Source: Thioalkalivibrio sp. XN279 (GTDB lineage Bacteria; Pseudomonadota; Gammaproteobacteria; Steroidobacterales; XN24). From it: a DNA stretch of 64,000 nucleotides. A model generated the notes under the pieces. It had not been told where the DNA came from. It saw only the letters and a list, made by a program, of their open reading frames with translations, and searched no databases. The stretch is from assembly GCF_011089885.1 (NCBI RefSeq), contig NZ_JAANBD010000027.1, positions 248,001-312,000 of the forward strand, written 5' to 3'. Within the stretch, counting starts at the first letter, position 1. Each line of letters starts with the position of its first letter. Below, one piece after another: positions 17,006 through 26,051 of this stretch. The translations under genes and the position numbers were made by a program.

Positions 17006-17046
17006 TTGATCCAGGTCAATTCGCGGTTTCCGGACATGGCTAGAAT
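17006..17046 (+). promoter_or_regulatory. FNR-activated promoter of ompW (FNR box plus -10)
   Basis: TTGAT-CCAG-GTCAA at 17006-17019 differs from the FNR consensus TTGAT-N4-ATCAA at one base. A TAGAAT -10 element (5 of 6) lies at 17041-17046. The box centre is 28.5 bp before that element, placing it near -41, the class II activation position. No good -35 is present, as expected for an activated promoter. The same box is in the intergenic space with divergent fnr and could also mediate autoregulation. Confidence 0.78.
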
Positions 17047-17084
17047 TCCATGCAAATTCAACGACAAAGCATGGGAGTAACCAC

Positions 17085-17738
17085 ATGCGCACTTTAGCTT
17101 CAGCACTTGCTTTGACCGCTGCGCTCGGCCTCGCCGCCCCGGCCTCCGCCCACGAAGCGGGCGACTGGCTGGTACGCTTCGGCGCCAGCGTGGTCGACCC
17201 GAAGAGCGACAACGGCAACCTGGACCTGACCGCGCTCGACGGCGGCGTCCAGCAGATCAGCGTCGACGACAAGACCGGCGTCACCTTCAACTTCACCTAC
17301 ATGTACACGAAGAACATCGGCGTGGAAGTCCTCGCCGCCCTGCCCTTCGAGCACGACATCTCGGTGGAAACCCTTGGCGAAGTCGGCAGCGTCAAGCACC
17401 TGCCCCCGACCATCAGCCTGCAGTACCACTTCCTGCCTGACAGCGTGTTCCAGCCCTACGCCGGCATCGGCGTGAACTACACCCGCTTCTTCAGCGAGAG
17501 CGAGAAGGGTGTGCTGGTGGATCCGCTGGGCGTGACCCTGGACGTCGACAGCTCGTCATTCGGTCTCGCGGCCCAGCTCGGCTTCGACTACATGGTCACC
17601 GACCAGTGGTTCCTGAACTTCGACCTGCGCTACATCGACATCGACGTCGACGCCAAGATCAGGGAAGTTCCGGAGATCAACGGCACGGTCAACATCGACC
17701 CGGTGGTGTACGGCATCCACCTGGGCTATCGCTTCTGA
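17085..17738 (+). CDS. ompW: OmpW-family outer-membrane protein
   Basis: A 217-residue protein with a cleavable signal (about 1-22, ending ASA-HE), followed by an eight-strand barrel pattern and a C-terminal aromatic (LGYRF) for barrel assembly. OmpW features include GDWLVRFGASVVDP, FNFTYMYTKNIGVEVLAALPF and YHFLPDSVFQPYAGIGVNYT. OmpW forms a narrow hydrophobic channel. GGAG precedes the ATG by 7 nt. The promoter carries a well-positioned FNR box, consistent with OmpW being FNR/Anr-induced in other gammaproteobacteria. Confidence 0.9.
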   Translation: MRTLASALALTAALGLAAPASAHEAGDWLVRFGASVVDPKSDNGNLDLTALDGGVQQISVDDKTGVTFNFTYMYTKNIGVEVLAALPFEHDISVETLGEVGSVKHLPPTISLQYHFLPDSVFQPYAGIGVNYTRFFSESEKGVLVDPLGVTLDVDSSSFGLAAQLGFDYMVTDQWFLNFDLRYIDIDVDAKIREVPEINGTVNIDPVVYGIHLGYRF

Positions 17739-17777
17739 CATTGGCGCGGGGTAACGCACTCCGCATCGGCCGCAAGG

Positions 17778-17840
17778 CGCCGGGATGCCGCATGGCGTCC
17801 CGGCGCCGGCTTGAAGAGCCGCGCCGGGCGCGGCTCTTTA
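17778..17840 (+). terminator. Two hairpins between ompW and ccoN
   Basis: Two strong stem-loops follow ompW: a 12-bp stem with one G-T pair (17778-17789 with 17794-17805, loop GCAT), and a perfect 10-bp stem AGAGCCGCGC/GCGCGGCTCT (17815-17837) followed by TTTA. The second resembles a weak intrinsic terminator for ompW. The pair also lies about 85 bp before ccoN, so it could shape the 5' end of that transcript. No FNR box is visible between the hairpins and ccoN. Confidence 0.5.
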
Positions 17841-17923
17841 CGGTCCAGCCGACACGTAAAGGTTTTTCCACCACGGGGGCGCTGACGCCGCCCGTTTCAT
17901 CTTCCGGCAGCCGGTAGAGGACT

Positions 17924-19342
17924 ATGACGACAGCAACTGCATACAACGACAAGGTCGTCCGCCAGTTCACCATCATGACCATAGTTTGGGGAGTGGTCGG
18001 GATGCTGGTCGGAGTCATCATCGCAGCCCAGCTCATCTGGCCGGGCCTGACTCTGGACATTTCGTGGCTGAGCTATGGCCGATTGCGTCCGCTGCACACC
18101 AATGCAGTGATCTTCGCCTTCGGCGGCAGCGCCCTGTTCGCGACCTCGTATTACGTGGTCCAGCGCACCTGCCACGTCCGGCTGTTCGCCAGCGGTCTCG
18201 CCGCCTTCACCTTCTGGGGCTGGCAGGTGGTGATCGTCCTGGCCGCCATCACGTTGCCGCTGGGGCTCACGCAGGGCAAGGAATACGCCGAACTGATCTG
18301 GCCCATCGACCTGCTCATCACCGCGGTCTGGGTGGCTTACGCGGTGGTGTTCTTCGGCACCATCGCCATTCGCAAGGTGAAGCACATATACGTGGCGAAC
18401 TGGTTCTACGGCGCCTTCATCCTCACGGTCGCCGTGCTGCACATCGTCAACAGCCTGGCGCTGCCGACCAGCCCGCTGCATTCCTACCCGGTGTACTCCG
18501 GCGTGGTGGATGCCATGGTGCAGTGGTGGTACGGCCACAACGCCGTGGGCTTTTTCCTGACCGCCGGCTTCCTCGGCATGATGTACTACTTCGTGCCGAA
18601 GCAGGCGGGGCGGCCGATCTATTCCTACCGGCTGTCCGTGGTGCATTTCTGGGCCCTGATCTCGCTCTACATGTGGGCCGGCCCGCATCACCTGCACTAC
18701 ACCACCCTGCCCGACTGGGCGCAGACGCTCGGCATGGTGTTCTCGCTGATGCTGCTGGCACCCTCCTGGGGCGGCATGATCAACGGCATCATGACGCTCT
18801 CCGGCGCCTGGCATAAGCTGCGCACCGACCCGATCCTGAAGTTCCTCATCGTGTCGCTGTCCTTCTACGGCATGTCGACCTTCGAAGGCCCGATGATGTC
18901 GATCAAGACGGTGAACGCGCTCTCGCACTACACCGACTGGACCATCGGCCACGTGCATTCCGGCGCGCTCGGCTGGGTGGCGATGATCACCATCGGCTGC
19001 GTCTACATGCTGGTGCCGCGCCTGTTCGGCAAGAAGGAAATGCACAGCATCAAGGCCATCGACGTGCACTTCTGGGTCTCCACGATCGGCGTGGTGCTGT
19101 ACATCGCCTCGATGTGGATGTCCGGCGTGATGCAGGGCCTGATGTGGCGCGCGGTCAACGAGGACGGCACGCTCACCTACACCTTCATCGAGAGCATCGC
19201 CCGCACATATCCCTTCTACGGGGTGCGCCTGCTGGGCGGCCTCCTGTTCCTGGGCGGCATGCTGATCATGTGCTGGAACACCTGGCGGACCATCCGCGGC
19301 GCCAAGGCCGCGGACGTGCCCGTCATGGCGCCGGCGCACTAG
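17924..19342 (+). CDS. ccoN: cbb3-type cytochrome c oxidase subunit I
   Basis: A 472-residue polytopic subunit carrying heme b and the heme b3-CuB centre, where oxygen is reduced. Visible ligand regions are [12 protein letters not shown] (low-spin heme His), [15 protein letters not shown] and [11 protein letters not shown] (CuB histidines), and HVHSGALGW (heme b3 side). The length is normal for CcoN and the start follows GTAGAGG. It is first in an uninterrupted nine-gene assembly and structural run. The oxidase has high oxygen affinity, matching the neighbouring FNR system. Confidence 0.96.
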   Translation: MTTATAYNDKVVRQFTIMTIVWGVVGMLVGVIIAAQLIWPGLTLDISWLSYGRLRPLHTNAVIFAFGGSALFATSYYVVQRTCHVRLFASGLAAFTFWGWQVVIVLAAITLPLGLTQGKEYAELIWPIDLLITAVWVAYAVVFFGTIAIRKVKHIYVANWFYGAFILTVAVLHIVNSLALPTSPLHSYPVYSGVVDAMVQWWYGHNAVGFFLTAGFLGMMYYFVPKQAGRPIYSYRLSVVHFWALISLYMWAGPHHLHYTTLPDWAQTLGMVFSLMLLAPSWGGMINGIMTLSGAWHKLRTDPILKFLIVSLSFYGMSTFEGPMMSIKTVNALSHYTDWTIGHVHSGALGWVAMITIGCVYMLVPRLFGKKEMHSIKAIDVHFWVSTIGVVLYIASMWMSGVMQGLMWRAVNEDGTLTYTFIESIARTYPFYGVRLLGGLLFLGGMLIMCWNTWRTIRGAKAADVPVMAPAH

Positions 19343-19354
19343 GGGGAAACTGGC

Positions 19355-19963
19355 ATGAAGCACGAATTCATCGAACGCAAGGTCGGCCTCATGGCCGTAC
19401 TGGTCGTCCTCGTCATCAGCGTCGGCGGCCTGGTCGAGATCGTCCCGCTCATTTTCGATTCCCAGGTGCGCGACCCGGCGCCGGGCGTGGAGCCCTATGC
19501 GCCGCTCGCGCTGGCCGGCCGCGACGTCTACCTGCGTGAAGGATGCTACGGCTGTCACTCGCAGATGATCCGGCCTTTCCGCGCGGAAACGGAGCGTTAC
19601 GGGCATTACTCGCTCGCCGGCGAGTCCGTTTACGACCGGCCGTTCCAGTTCGGCTCCAAGCGGACCGGGCCGGACCTGGCGCGTGTCGGCGGTCTCTACA
19701 GCGACGAGTGGCATCGCCTGCACCTGCGTAACCCGCGCATCGTGGTGCCGGAGTCCAACATGCCGGCTTATCCCTGGCTGGAGAAGAACGGCCTCAACGC
19801 CCGTGCGGTGGAAAAACGCATGCTCGCCTTGCGCGCGCTCGGGCATCCCTACTCGGACGAGGACATCGCGGGCGTCAGCGCCGCGCTGGAAGGCAAGACC
19901 GAGATGGATGCTCTCATCACTTACCTGCAGGGCCTGGGCACCAACCTGGCCCGGGGACGCTGA
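19355..19963 (+). CDS. ccoO: cbb3-type cytochrome c oxidase subunit II (monoheme)
   Basis: A 202-residue membrane-anchored monoheme cytochrome c. One N-terminal membrane helix (about 11-30) precedes the heme c motif CYGCH near residues 64-68, in the typical CcoO setting [15 protein letters not shown]. The axial Met region is [10 protein letters not shown]. It passes electrons from CcoP to the CcoN heme b. It follows ccoN by 12 bp and lies 3 bp before the small ccoQ gene. Confidence 0.95.
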   Translation: MKHEFIERKVGLMAVLVVLVISVGGLVEIVPLIFDSQVRDPAPGVEPYAPLALAGRDVYLREGCYGCHSQMIRPFRAETERYGHYSLAGESVYDRPFQFGSKRTGPDLARVGGLYSDEWHRLHLRNPRIVVPESNMPAYPWLEKNGLNARAVEKRMLALRALGHPYSDEDIAGVSAALEGKTEMDALITYLQGLGTNLARGR

Positions 19964-19966
19964 GTC

Positions 19967-20146
19967 ATGAGCGGCGACAACTGGCACATCGTCTGGACCC
20001 TGCTCCTGATGGCGGCGTTCATCGGGATCGTGGCGTGGGCGTGGAGCCATCGTCGGCACAAGGACTTCAAGGAGGCGGCGCACCTTCCCCTGGAGGAAGA
20101 CGAGCGCCGGCCGCAAAGCACTCCTGAGAATGGGGAATCGCGATGA
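19967..20146 (+). CDS. ccoQ: cbb3-type cytochrome c oxidase subunit IV (CcoQ)
   Basis: A short gene of 59 residues (MSGDNWHIVWTLLL...) with one membrane helix at about 8-27, then a His/Arg and acidic tail (HRRHKDFKEAAHLPLEED). Size, topology and position between ccoO and ccoP identify it as CcoQ, which stabilises the oxidase rather than carrying cofactors. The stop overlaps the ccoP start (ATGA at 20143-20146). It is easily missed by gene finders because of its length. Confidence 0.9.
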   Translation: MSGDNWHIVWTLLLMAAFIGIVAWAWSHRRHKDFKEAAHLPLEEDERRPQSTPENGESR

Positions 20147-21039
20147 GCAGTTTCTGGAGCGGATGGATCATCCTGCTGACCGTGGCCAACATCATCGGCG
20201 CCGTATGGCTGCTGTGGATGACCTCGAGACTGAGCCCGGAAGAGAAAGCCTCGGAAACGACGGGGCATGTGTGGGACGGCGACCTGAAGGAATACAACAA
20301 CCCGCTGCCGCGCTGGTGGCTGTGGTTGTTCTACCTCACGGTCGTCTTCTCGATCATTTACCTCGTGCTGTTCCCGGGCCTGGGCAACTTCCAGGGCGTT
20401 CTCGGCTGGTCCCAGACCGGCCAGTACCAGGAAGAAGTGGCGCGCATCGAGGCGCGGCAGGACGAGTTCTTCGCGCGTTTCGCCGAGATGGACATCGCCG
20501 AACTCGCGCGCGACCCGGACGCCATGTCCGCGGCGGCGAACATCTTCGGCAACCGCTGCGCCCAGTGTCACGGCTCTGACGGCCGGGGCGCACCGGGCTT
20601 TCCGAACCTCACCGACCAGGCCTGGCTGTGGGGCGGCGACGAGACCGCAGTGCTGGCCAGCATCCAGAGCGGCCGCGTCGGCGTGATGCCGCCGATGGCC
20701 GACTCGCTGGGTGGCGAGCAGGGCGTGGCGCAGATGGTGGAGTACGTGCGCAGCCTCTCCGGGCTGGACCACGACGCGGACATGGCGGCGGCTGCCGCCC
20801 CGCTGTGGCCGGTGTGCGGCGCCTGCCACGGCATGGACGGCACCGGCATGACCGCGCTGGGCTCGCCCAACCTGACCGACGCCAACTGGCTCTACGGTTC
20901 CGGCCGCGCCACCATCGCCGAGACGATCACCGGCGGGCGGCAGAACAACATGCCGGCGCAGCTGCCGGTGCTCGGGGAACTCCAGTCGCGGGTCCTGGCC
21001 GCTTACGTCTTGCGCCTCTCCGGGCAGCTCGGCGACTAG
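20143..21039 (+). CDS. ccoP: cbb3-type cytochrome c oxidase subunit III (diheme)
   Basis: A 298-residue diheme cytochrome c with two N-terminal hydrophobic segments (about 5-25 and 59-80), separated by the CcoP motif HVWDGDLKEYNNPLPRWW. The heme c motifs are CAQCH at 139-143 and CGACH at 225-229. A Met ligand for the second heme is probably in QNNMPAQLP near 267. It accepts electrons from soluble or membrane cytochromes for delivery to CcoO. It overlaps ccoQ by 4 bp. Confidence 0.95.
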   Translation: MSSFWSGWIILLTVANIIGAVWLLWMTSRLSPEEKASETTGHVWDGDLKEYNNPLPRWWLWLFYLTVVFSIIYLVLFPGLGNFQGVLGWSQTGQYQEEVARIEARQDEFFARFAEMDIAELARDPDAMSAAANIFGNRCAQCHGSDGRGAPGFPNLTDQAWLWGGDETAVLASIQSGRVGVMPPMADSLGGEQGVAQMVEYVRSLSGLDHDADMAAAAAPLWPVCGACHGMDGTGMTALGSPNLTDANWLYGSGRATIAETITGGRQNNMPAQLPVLGELQSRVLAAYVLRLSGQLGD

Positions 21040-21050
21040 GGAGGTAACCC

Positions 21051-21449
21051 ATGGCACTCGGACGCGCGGACAGGCTCGTCGGAGACGAAACGAAGCCCCG
21101 GCCGTGGCGGCGGCGGCAGCGCGATTTCGCCTACGTGGCCTGGGCGTCGTTCCTCATGGCGTGCGCCGCATCGGCGGTGTTCTTTGCCATGGTCGATCCC
21201 GTGGTGCTCTCCGGCACGACGACCCCCGGCTGGGAGATCAGCCGCCAGGCCGGCTACGCCATCGGCTTTTTCGGCTTCTGGCTGCTGACCGCGGGAACGG
21301 CCGCCTTCGCCGTCTGGCTGGTGCGCACGGAACCGTCGGGCGGCGGCGCCGGAACCCGGCGACCGCGTGACGGTCAGAACAGGCGGCGGCGCGGATTACT
21401 GCGCCGCCGCGCCCGCCCGGCGGCCGGCCGGGACGCAGGGGACAACTGA
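21051..21449 (+). CDS. Small two-helix membrane protein between ccoP and ccoG
   Basis: A 132-residue protein with basic ends and two hydrophobic segments (about 29-48 and 69-91). The C-terminal 35 residues are extremely Arg/Gly-rich and probably disordered. It ends at the first base of the ccoG start codon and has GGAGGTAA upstream, so it is translated within the cbb3 operon. I recognise no named family. Small uncharacterised membrane proteins do occur at this position in other gammaproteobacterial cco operons, which suggests an accessory role in oxidase assembly. Confidence 0.7.
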   Translation: MALGRADRLVGDETKPRPWRRRQRDFAYVAWASFLMACAASAVFFAMVDPVVLSGTTTPGWEISRQAGYAIGFFGFWLLTAGTAAFAVWLVRTEPSGGGAGTRRPRDGQNRRRRGLLRRRARPAAGRDAGDN

Positions 21450-22870
21450 TGAACGCGCAAGTGCAGGGCGGCGCCGGCGGCGGCGCGCCCGAATCCTTTT
21501 ATGCCGCCCACCAGAAAATCTACCCGCGGGAAGTAAAGGGCCGTTATGCGTCCCTGCGCAATCTCGCGGTGTGGGTGCTGCTGGGCATTTATTACGTCCT
21601 GCCCTGGATCAGCTGGGAAGGACGGCAGGCGGTGCTGTTCGACCTGCCGGCGCGCAAGTTCTACATCTTCGGCCTCACCTTCTGGCCGCAGGACTTCTTC
21701 TTCATGGCGTGGCTGCTGATCATCGCCGCGCTGACGCTGTTCTTCGTCACCGCACTCGCCGGACGGCTGTGGTGCGGCTACGCCTGCCCGCAGACGGTAT
21801 GGACCGAAGCCTTCCTGTGGATGGAGCGCATCACCGAGGGCAACCACTCGCAGCGCCGCAAGCTCGACAAGGGTCCATGGACACGCGAGAAGGTGCTGCG
21901 CAAGTCCGCCAAGCAGGTCTTGTGGATCACCTTCTCACTGTGGACCGGCTTCACTTTCGTCGCCTATTTCACGCCCACCATGGAGCTCGGCGCCAAGGTG
22001 CTGAGCTTTTCCACCGGTCCCTGGGAGACTTTCTGGGTGCTGTTCTACGGCTTCGCCACCTATGGCAACGCCGGGCTCCTGCGTGAGCAGGTGTGCAAGT
22101 ACATGTGTCCCTATGCGCGCTTCCAGAGCGCCATGTTCGACAAGGACACGCTGATCATTTCCTACGATCGCCGGCGCGGCGAGCCGCGCGGCGGCCGCAA
22201 GCGTTCGGTGGACCCGAAGGCGGCCGGGCTGGGCGACTGCATCGACTGCAACATGTGCGTCCAGGTCTGTCCCACCGGCATCGACATCCGCGAGGGACTG
22301 CAGATCGAGTGCATCGCCTGCGCCGCCTGCGTCGACGTGTGCAACGATGTCATGGACAAGATGGAGTATCCGCGCGGCCTGGTGCGTTACACGACCCACA
22401 ACGCCATGGAGGAGCGCCAGCCGGTGCGCGTCCTGCGCCCGCGCGTCATGATCTACGCCACCCTGCTGCTGGCGTTGCTGATCGGCTTCGGCACGGCCGT
22501 GGCCAACCGCAGCACGCTCGTGGTGGACGTCATACGCGACCGCAACAGCCTGTATCGCGAGCTCCCCGGCGGCCGGGTCGAGAACGTGTACACCATCACC
22601 TTCGTCAACAAGACCGAGTCGCCGCGCGAGTACCGCGTCAGCGCCAGCGGGGTGGAGGGCGTCGAGCTGGAGTTCGACGTGCCGCTCCCCATCACTTCCG
22701 AACCCGGCGAGGTACGCCGCGTGCCGATGCGCATCCAGGCCCCGGTGGCCGCACTCCCTGCAGACGGCGCAGAGATCGAGGTCACGGTCGAGGCGATCGG
22801 CGCAGTGCCGGACATGGTGCGGCGCCAGACGCGCATCATCGGTCCCAGCGGCATGCCGGGAAGACGCTGA
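21449..22870 (+). CDS. ccoG: Cytochrome c oxidase accessory protein CcoG (RdxA/FixG)
   Basis: A 473-residue polyferredoxin with several membrane helices. The N-terminal part has the CGYACPQTVW motif, and two [4Fe-4S] ferredoxin clusters follow in CIDCNMCVQVCPTG and CIACAACVDVCN (about 261-297). A C-terminal Ig-like periplasmic domain ends the protein. CcoG has been shown to reduce Cu(II) to Cu(I) during cbb3 maturation. Its stop overlaps the ccoH start by one base. Confidence 0.94.
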   Translation: MNAQVQGGAGGGAPESFYAAHQKIYPREVKGRYASLRNLAVWVLLGIYYVLPWISWEGRQAVLFDLPARKFYIFGLTFWPQDFFFMAWLLIIAALTLFFVTALAGRLWCGYACPQTVWTEAFLWMERITEGNHSQRRKLDKGPWTREKVLRKSAKQVLWITFSLWTGFTFVAYFTPTMELGAKVLSFSTGPWETFWVLFYGFATYGNAGLLREQVCKYMCPYARFQSAMFDKDTLIISYDRRRGEPRGGRKRSVDPKAAGLGDCIDCNMCVQVCPTGIDIREGLQIECIACAACVDVCNDVMDKMEYPRGLVRYTTHNAMEERQPVRVLRPRVMIYATLLLALLIGFGTAVANRSTLVVDVIRDRNSLYRELPGGRVENVYTITFVNKTESPREYRVSASGVEGVELEFDVPLPITSEPGEVRRVPMRIQAPVAALPADGAEIEVTVEAIGAVPDMVRRQTRIIGPSGMPGRR

Positions 22871-23379
22871 TGAACCGCCTGTCGCACGAAGATTCCCCGC
22901 CCCCGCCCTGGTACCGGCAGTTCTGGCCGTGGTTCCTCATCGCGCTGCCGGCCAGCGTCGTCGTGGCGAGCATGTTCACCATCTGGCTGGCCACTCGTTC
23001 GCCCAATCCCATGGTGGTGGACGACTATGCCAAGATCGCGCGCAGCATCGAGCTGCGGCGCGAGCGCGACCTGGCCGCAGCAGCGCTCGGCGTGGCAGCC
23101 GAGATCCGGCTCGTGCCGGCGGCCGGACTGGTCGAAGTCCGCCTCGTCCCGGAAAGCGTGCAGCCGGAATCGCTGCAGCTGCGCCTCTCGCATCCCCTGG
23201 TTGCCGAGCGGGACCGTATCGTCGACCTGGTCAAGGTGCCGGGCGGGTGGAGCGGGCAACTCCCTGCACTGGAGGGGCGCTGGTACGTCCAGCTCTATCC
23301 GGGCGACGCCGGCTGGCGGCTGGCCGGCGAGCTCGCCGGCGAGAGCTCGCTGCGCCTCACGCCCCCCGAGGCGCCCTGA
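22870..23379 (+). CDS. ccoH: FixH-family oxidase assembly protein
   Basis: A 169-residue protein with the FixH/CcoH layout: the N-terminal motif PPPPWYRQFWPWFLIALPAS, one membrane helix (about 22-43), the conserved SPNPMVVDDYAK just outside it, and a periplasmic beta-sandwich. CcoH is required for stable assembly of cbb3 oxidase. It overlaps ccoG by one base and is followed 6 bp later by ccoI. Confidence 0.9.
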   Translation: MNRLSHEDSPPPPWYRQFWPWFLIALPASVVVASMFTIWLATRSPNPMVVDDYAKIARSIELRRERDLAAAALGVAAEIRLVPAAGLVEVRLVPESVQPESLQLRLSHPLVAERDRIVDLVKVPGGWSGQLPALEGRWYVQLYPGDAGWRLAGELAGESSLRLTPPEAP

Positions 23380-23385
23380 GGCCTC

Positions 23386-25848
23386 GTGGCACAACCCCGG
23401 TCGTCCAACTGCTTCCATTGCGGCGAGGCGCTGACCGGCACCGAGCCGTGGTTCGTGGCAATCGAGGGCGAGTCTCACCGCGTCTGCTGCCCGGGCTGCA
23501 AGGCGGTGGCGGAACTCATCCGCGACAGCGGCCTGTCAGATTTCTATCGCTTCCGCACCCTGCCCGCAGGGCGCCCCGCGGACGCGGCCACGGCCGCCCC
23601 GGAGTTGCCCTGGCAGCCTTTTGACCGTCCGGAAATGCTGGAAGCGGTCAGCGCGCCGGCCGGCGACGGGCTGCGCAGCTGCACCATGCTGGTCGAGGGC
23701 GTGCGCTGCGCCGCCTGCGGCTGGCTCATCGAACGCAGCCTCGAGCAGATACCGGGCGTGCGCGAGATCCGCGTCAACCCGGCCACGGCGCGGGCCCGAC
23801 TGGTGTGGGAGCCGGGCGTGCTGCCGCTGAGCGGCGCGCTCGGCGTCCTGTCCCGCCTCGGCTACCAGCCGCATCCCGGCAGCGCCGGCGCCGCCGACAT
23901 GGCGCTGCGGGAACGTCGCGCCGCCCTGCGCCGGCTCGGCGTTGCGGGCATCGGCATGATGCAGGTGATGATGTACGCGGTGGCCATGTACGTCGGCGCC
24001 TTCCAGGACATGGACGCCAGCCTCGAGCAGCTGTTCCGCTGGGTCAGCCTGCTCGTGGCGACCCCGGTGGCGCTGTACGCCGGGCGGCCCTTCTTCGCCG
24101 GCGCCTGGCGCGACCTGCGCTCCGGCCGCCCCGGCATGGACGTGCCCGTCGCCCTCGCGGTCGGCGGCGCCTGGTCGGCCAGCGTGCTGCACACGCTCAG
24201 CGGACAGGGCGAGGTGTATTTCGACTCGGTCACCATGTTCGTGTTCTTCCTGTCCCTCGCGCGTTACCTGGAGATGAGCGCGCGACATCATGCCGGCGAC
24301 ACCCAGGAAGCGCTGGCGCGGCTGCTGCCCGAGGCCGCGCGGCGGCGTGGCCCCGCTGGGGAATGGGAGACCGTGGCCTTGCGCGAACTGCGCCCCGGCG
24401 ACGTGGTCTCGGTGCGACACGGCGAAACCGTGCCCGCCGACGGCCGTCTCATGATCGACGGCGCCCGGCTGGACGAGGCGATGCTCACCGGGGAGTCCCG
24501 TCCGCGCCTGCGGCGCCAGGGCGAAGCGGCGCTGGCCGGCAGCGTCAACCTCGGTGACCCGCTGGAGTTCACCGTGGAGCGCACCGGCGGCGAGACCCTG
24601 GTGTCCTCCATCGGGCGCCTGCTCGACCGGGCGCAGTCGGAGCGCACGCCCATGGCCGCCGCGGCCGATCGCGTCGCGCGCTGGTTCGTGCTGGGCGTCC
24701 TCAGCGCCGCGGCGCTGACCTGGTTCGCCTGGAACGCCATCGATCCGGCGCGGGCCTTCGAAATCACGCTGGCGGTGCTGGTGGTCACCTGTCCCTGCGC
24801 CCTGTCAATCGCCACCCCCGCCGCGCTCACGGCAGCGACTGGCCTGCTGGCCAGGCGCGGGCTGCTGGTGACGCGCGCCGGCGCCGTGGAGCGCCTGGCC
24901 CGGGTCGACCGGGTGATCTTCGACAAGACCGGGACCCTCACCCTGGGCCAGCTGCGCATCACCGCGGTGGAGGCAGCGCCCGGCTGGGAGGCCGACGCGG
25001 CGCTGGCCGTGGCGGCCGCGCTGGAATCCGTCTCCGAGCATCCCATCGCCCGCGCCTTCGGCATGGCCCATCCCGCCGGTGCGCCGACGGATGTGCAGGT
25101 TGCGCCAGGACGCGGCATCGAGGGCAACGTGCTGGGAAGACGCTGGCGCCTCGGCAAGCCCGACTGGGCGGCGGCGCTCGCCGGCGTCGCGCCGCCCGAC
25201 CTGCACGGCGACGACACGGCCGTCTGCCTCGCCGACGACGAAAAGGTGCGCGCCGTGTTCCGGCTCGCCGACCGGCTGCGCGGCAGTGCTCGCGAAGAGC
25301 TGCAGAAACTGCGGCACCTGGGCCTGGCCACCGAGGTGGCGAGCGGGGACGCCACCGAGGCCGTGGCGCCCATGGCCGCGGCAGTCGGCGCGGCACGGTG
25401 GCAGGGCGGCATGACCCCGGAAGACAAGCTGGCGCTGCTGCGTGAGCGGCAGCAGGCAGGCGAAACCGTGGTGATGGTGGGCGACGGAGTGAACGACGCC
25501 CCGGTGCTGGCCGGGGCCGATGTCTCCATCGCCATGGCCGGCGGCACCCCACTGGCGCAGACCAGCGCCGACATGGTGCTGCTCGGCGAGTCCCTGGCGC
25601 CCCTGGCCGAGGGCATCCTCCAGGCGCGCCGCACCCTCAGGATCGTGCGCCAGAACCTGGCCTGGGCAGCGGGCTACAACCTGGTGGCGCTGCCACTCGC
25701 CGCCACCGGCTTCATCGCGCCGTGGATGGCCGCCATCGGCATGTCCGCGAGCTCGCTGCTGGTGGTGCTGAATGCCACGCGGCTGTCGCGCCCGCCCCGC
25801 TCCCGCATCGCCACGGACGCGCCGCTCGTCGCCGGAGCCGGCGCATGA
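23386..25848 (+). CDS. ccoI: Copper-translocating P-type ATPase for cbb3 maturation
   Basis: An 820-residue P1B ATPase. It has an N-terminal CxxC zinc-ribbon-like region plus CCPGC near residues 29-33, a heavy-metal-associated domain with CAAC (about 107-110), the membrane metal motif CPCAL, the phosphorylation site DKTGT and the hinge GDGVNDAPVL. This is the FixI/CtpA type, which exports copper slowly for loading into CcoN rather than for detoxification. The start is GTG. It overlaps ccoS by 4 bp. Confidence 0.93.
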   Translation: MAQPRSSNCFHCGEALTGTEPWFVAIEGESHRVCCPGCKAVAELIRDSGLSDFYRFRTLPAGRPADAATAAPELPWQPFDRPEMLEAVSAPAGDGLRSCTMLVEGVRCAACGWLIERSLEQIPGVREIRVNPATARARLVWEPGVLPLSGALGVLSRLGYQPHPGSAGAADMALRERRAALRRLGVAGIGMMQVMMYAVAMYVGAFQDMDASLEQLFRWVSLLVATPVALYAGRPFFAGAWRDLRSGRPGMDVPVALAVGGAWSASVLHTLSGQGEVYFDSVTMFVFFLSLARYLEMSARHHAGDTQEALARLLPEAARRRGPAGEWETVALRELRPGDVVSVRHGETVPADGRLMIDGARLDEAMLTGESRPRLRRQGEAALAGSVNLGDPLEFTVERTGGETLVSSIGRLLDRAQSERTPMAAAADRVARWFVLGVLSAAALTWFAWNAIDPARAFEITLAVLVVTCPCALSIATPAALTAATGLLARRGLLVTRAGAVERLARVDRVIFDKTGTLTLGQLRITAVEAAPGWEADAALAVAAALESVSEHPIARAFGMAHPAGAPTDVQVAPGRGIEGNVLGRRWRLGKPDWAAALAGVAPPDLHGDDTAVCLADDEKVRAVFRLADRLRGSAREELQKLRHLGLATEVASGDATEAVAPMAAAVGAARWQGGMTPEDKLALLRERQQAGETVVMVGDGVNDAPVLAGADVSIAMAGGTPLAQTSADMVLLGESLAPLAEGILQARRTLRIVRQNLAWAAGYNLVALPLAATGFIAPWMAAIGMSASSLLVVLNATRLSRPPRSRIATDAPLVAGAGA

Positions 25849-26051
25849 GCATCCTCTACCTGATGATCCCGATGGGCATCCTGATCGTGATCGGCGCCGT
25901 CTGGGCGTTCTTCTGGGCCGTGAACAGCGGGCAGTTCGACGACCTGGACAGTCCCGCCTGGCGCATCCTGCTGGACGACGACACCAAGCCGCCGCAGCAG
26001 GGCAGCAAGCCGGACACAGGCGCCCCCGCAAACGAGGAGAACAAGGAATGA
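25845..26051 (+). CDS. ccoS: Cbb3 oxidase maturation protein CcoS
   Basis: A 68-residue single-span protein: membrane helix at about 3-27, then the CcoS signature WAVNSGQFDDLDSPAWRILLDDD. CcoS is needed for cofactor insertion into cbb3 oxidase. It is bounded by ATGA overlaps on both sides (ccoI and the TauE/SafE gene), so translation of the three is coupled. Confidence 0.92.
   Translation: MSILYLMIPMGILIVIGAVWAFFWAVNSGQFDDLDSPAWRILLDDDTKPPQQGSKPDTGAPANEENKE

Noticed and set aside
17839-17923. FNR box directly upstream of ccoN
   Set aside because: Expected for a cbb3 operon, but no TTGAT-like half-site pair is visible; expression may come from elsewhere or from readthrough of ompW.
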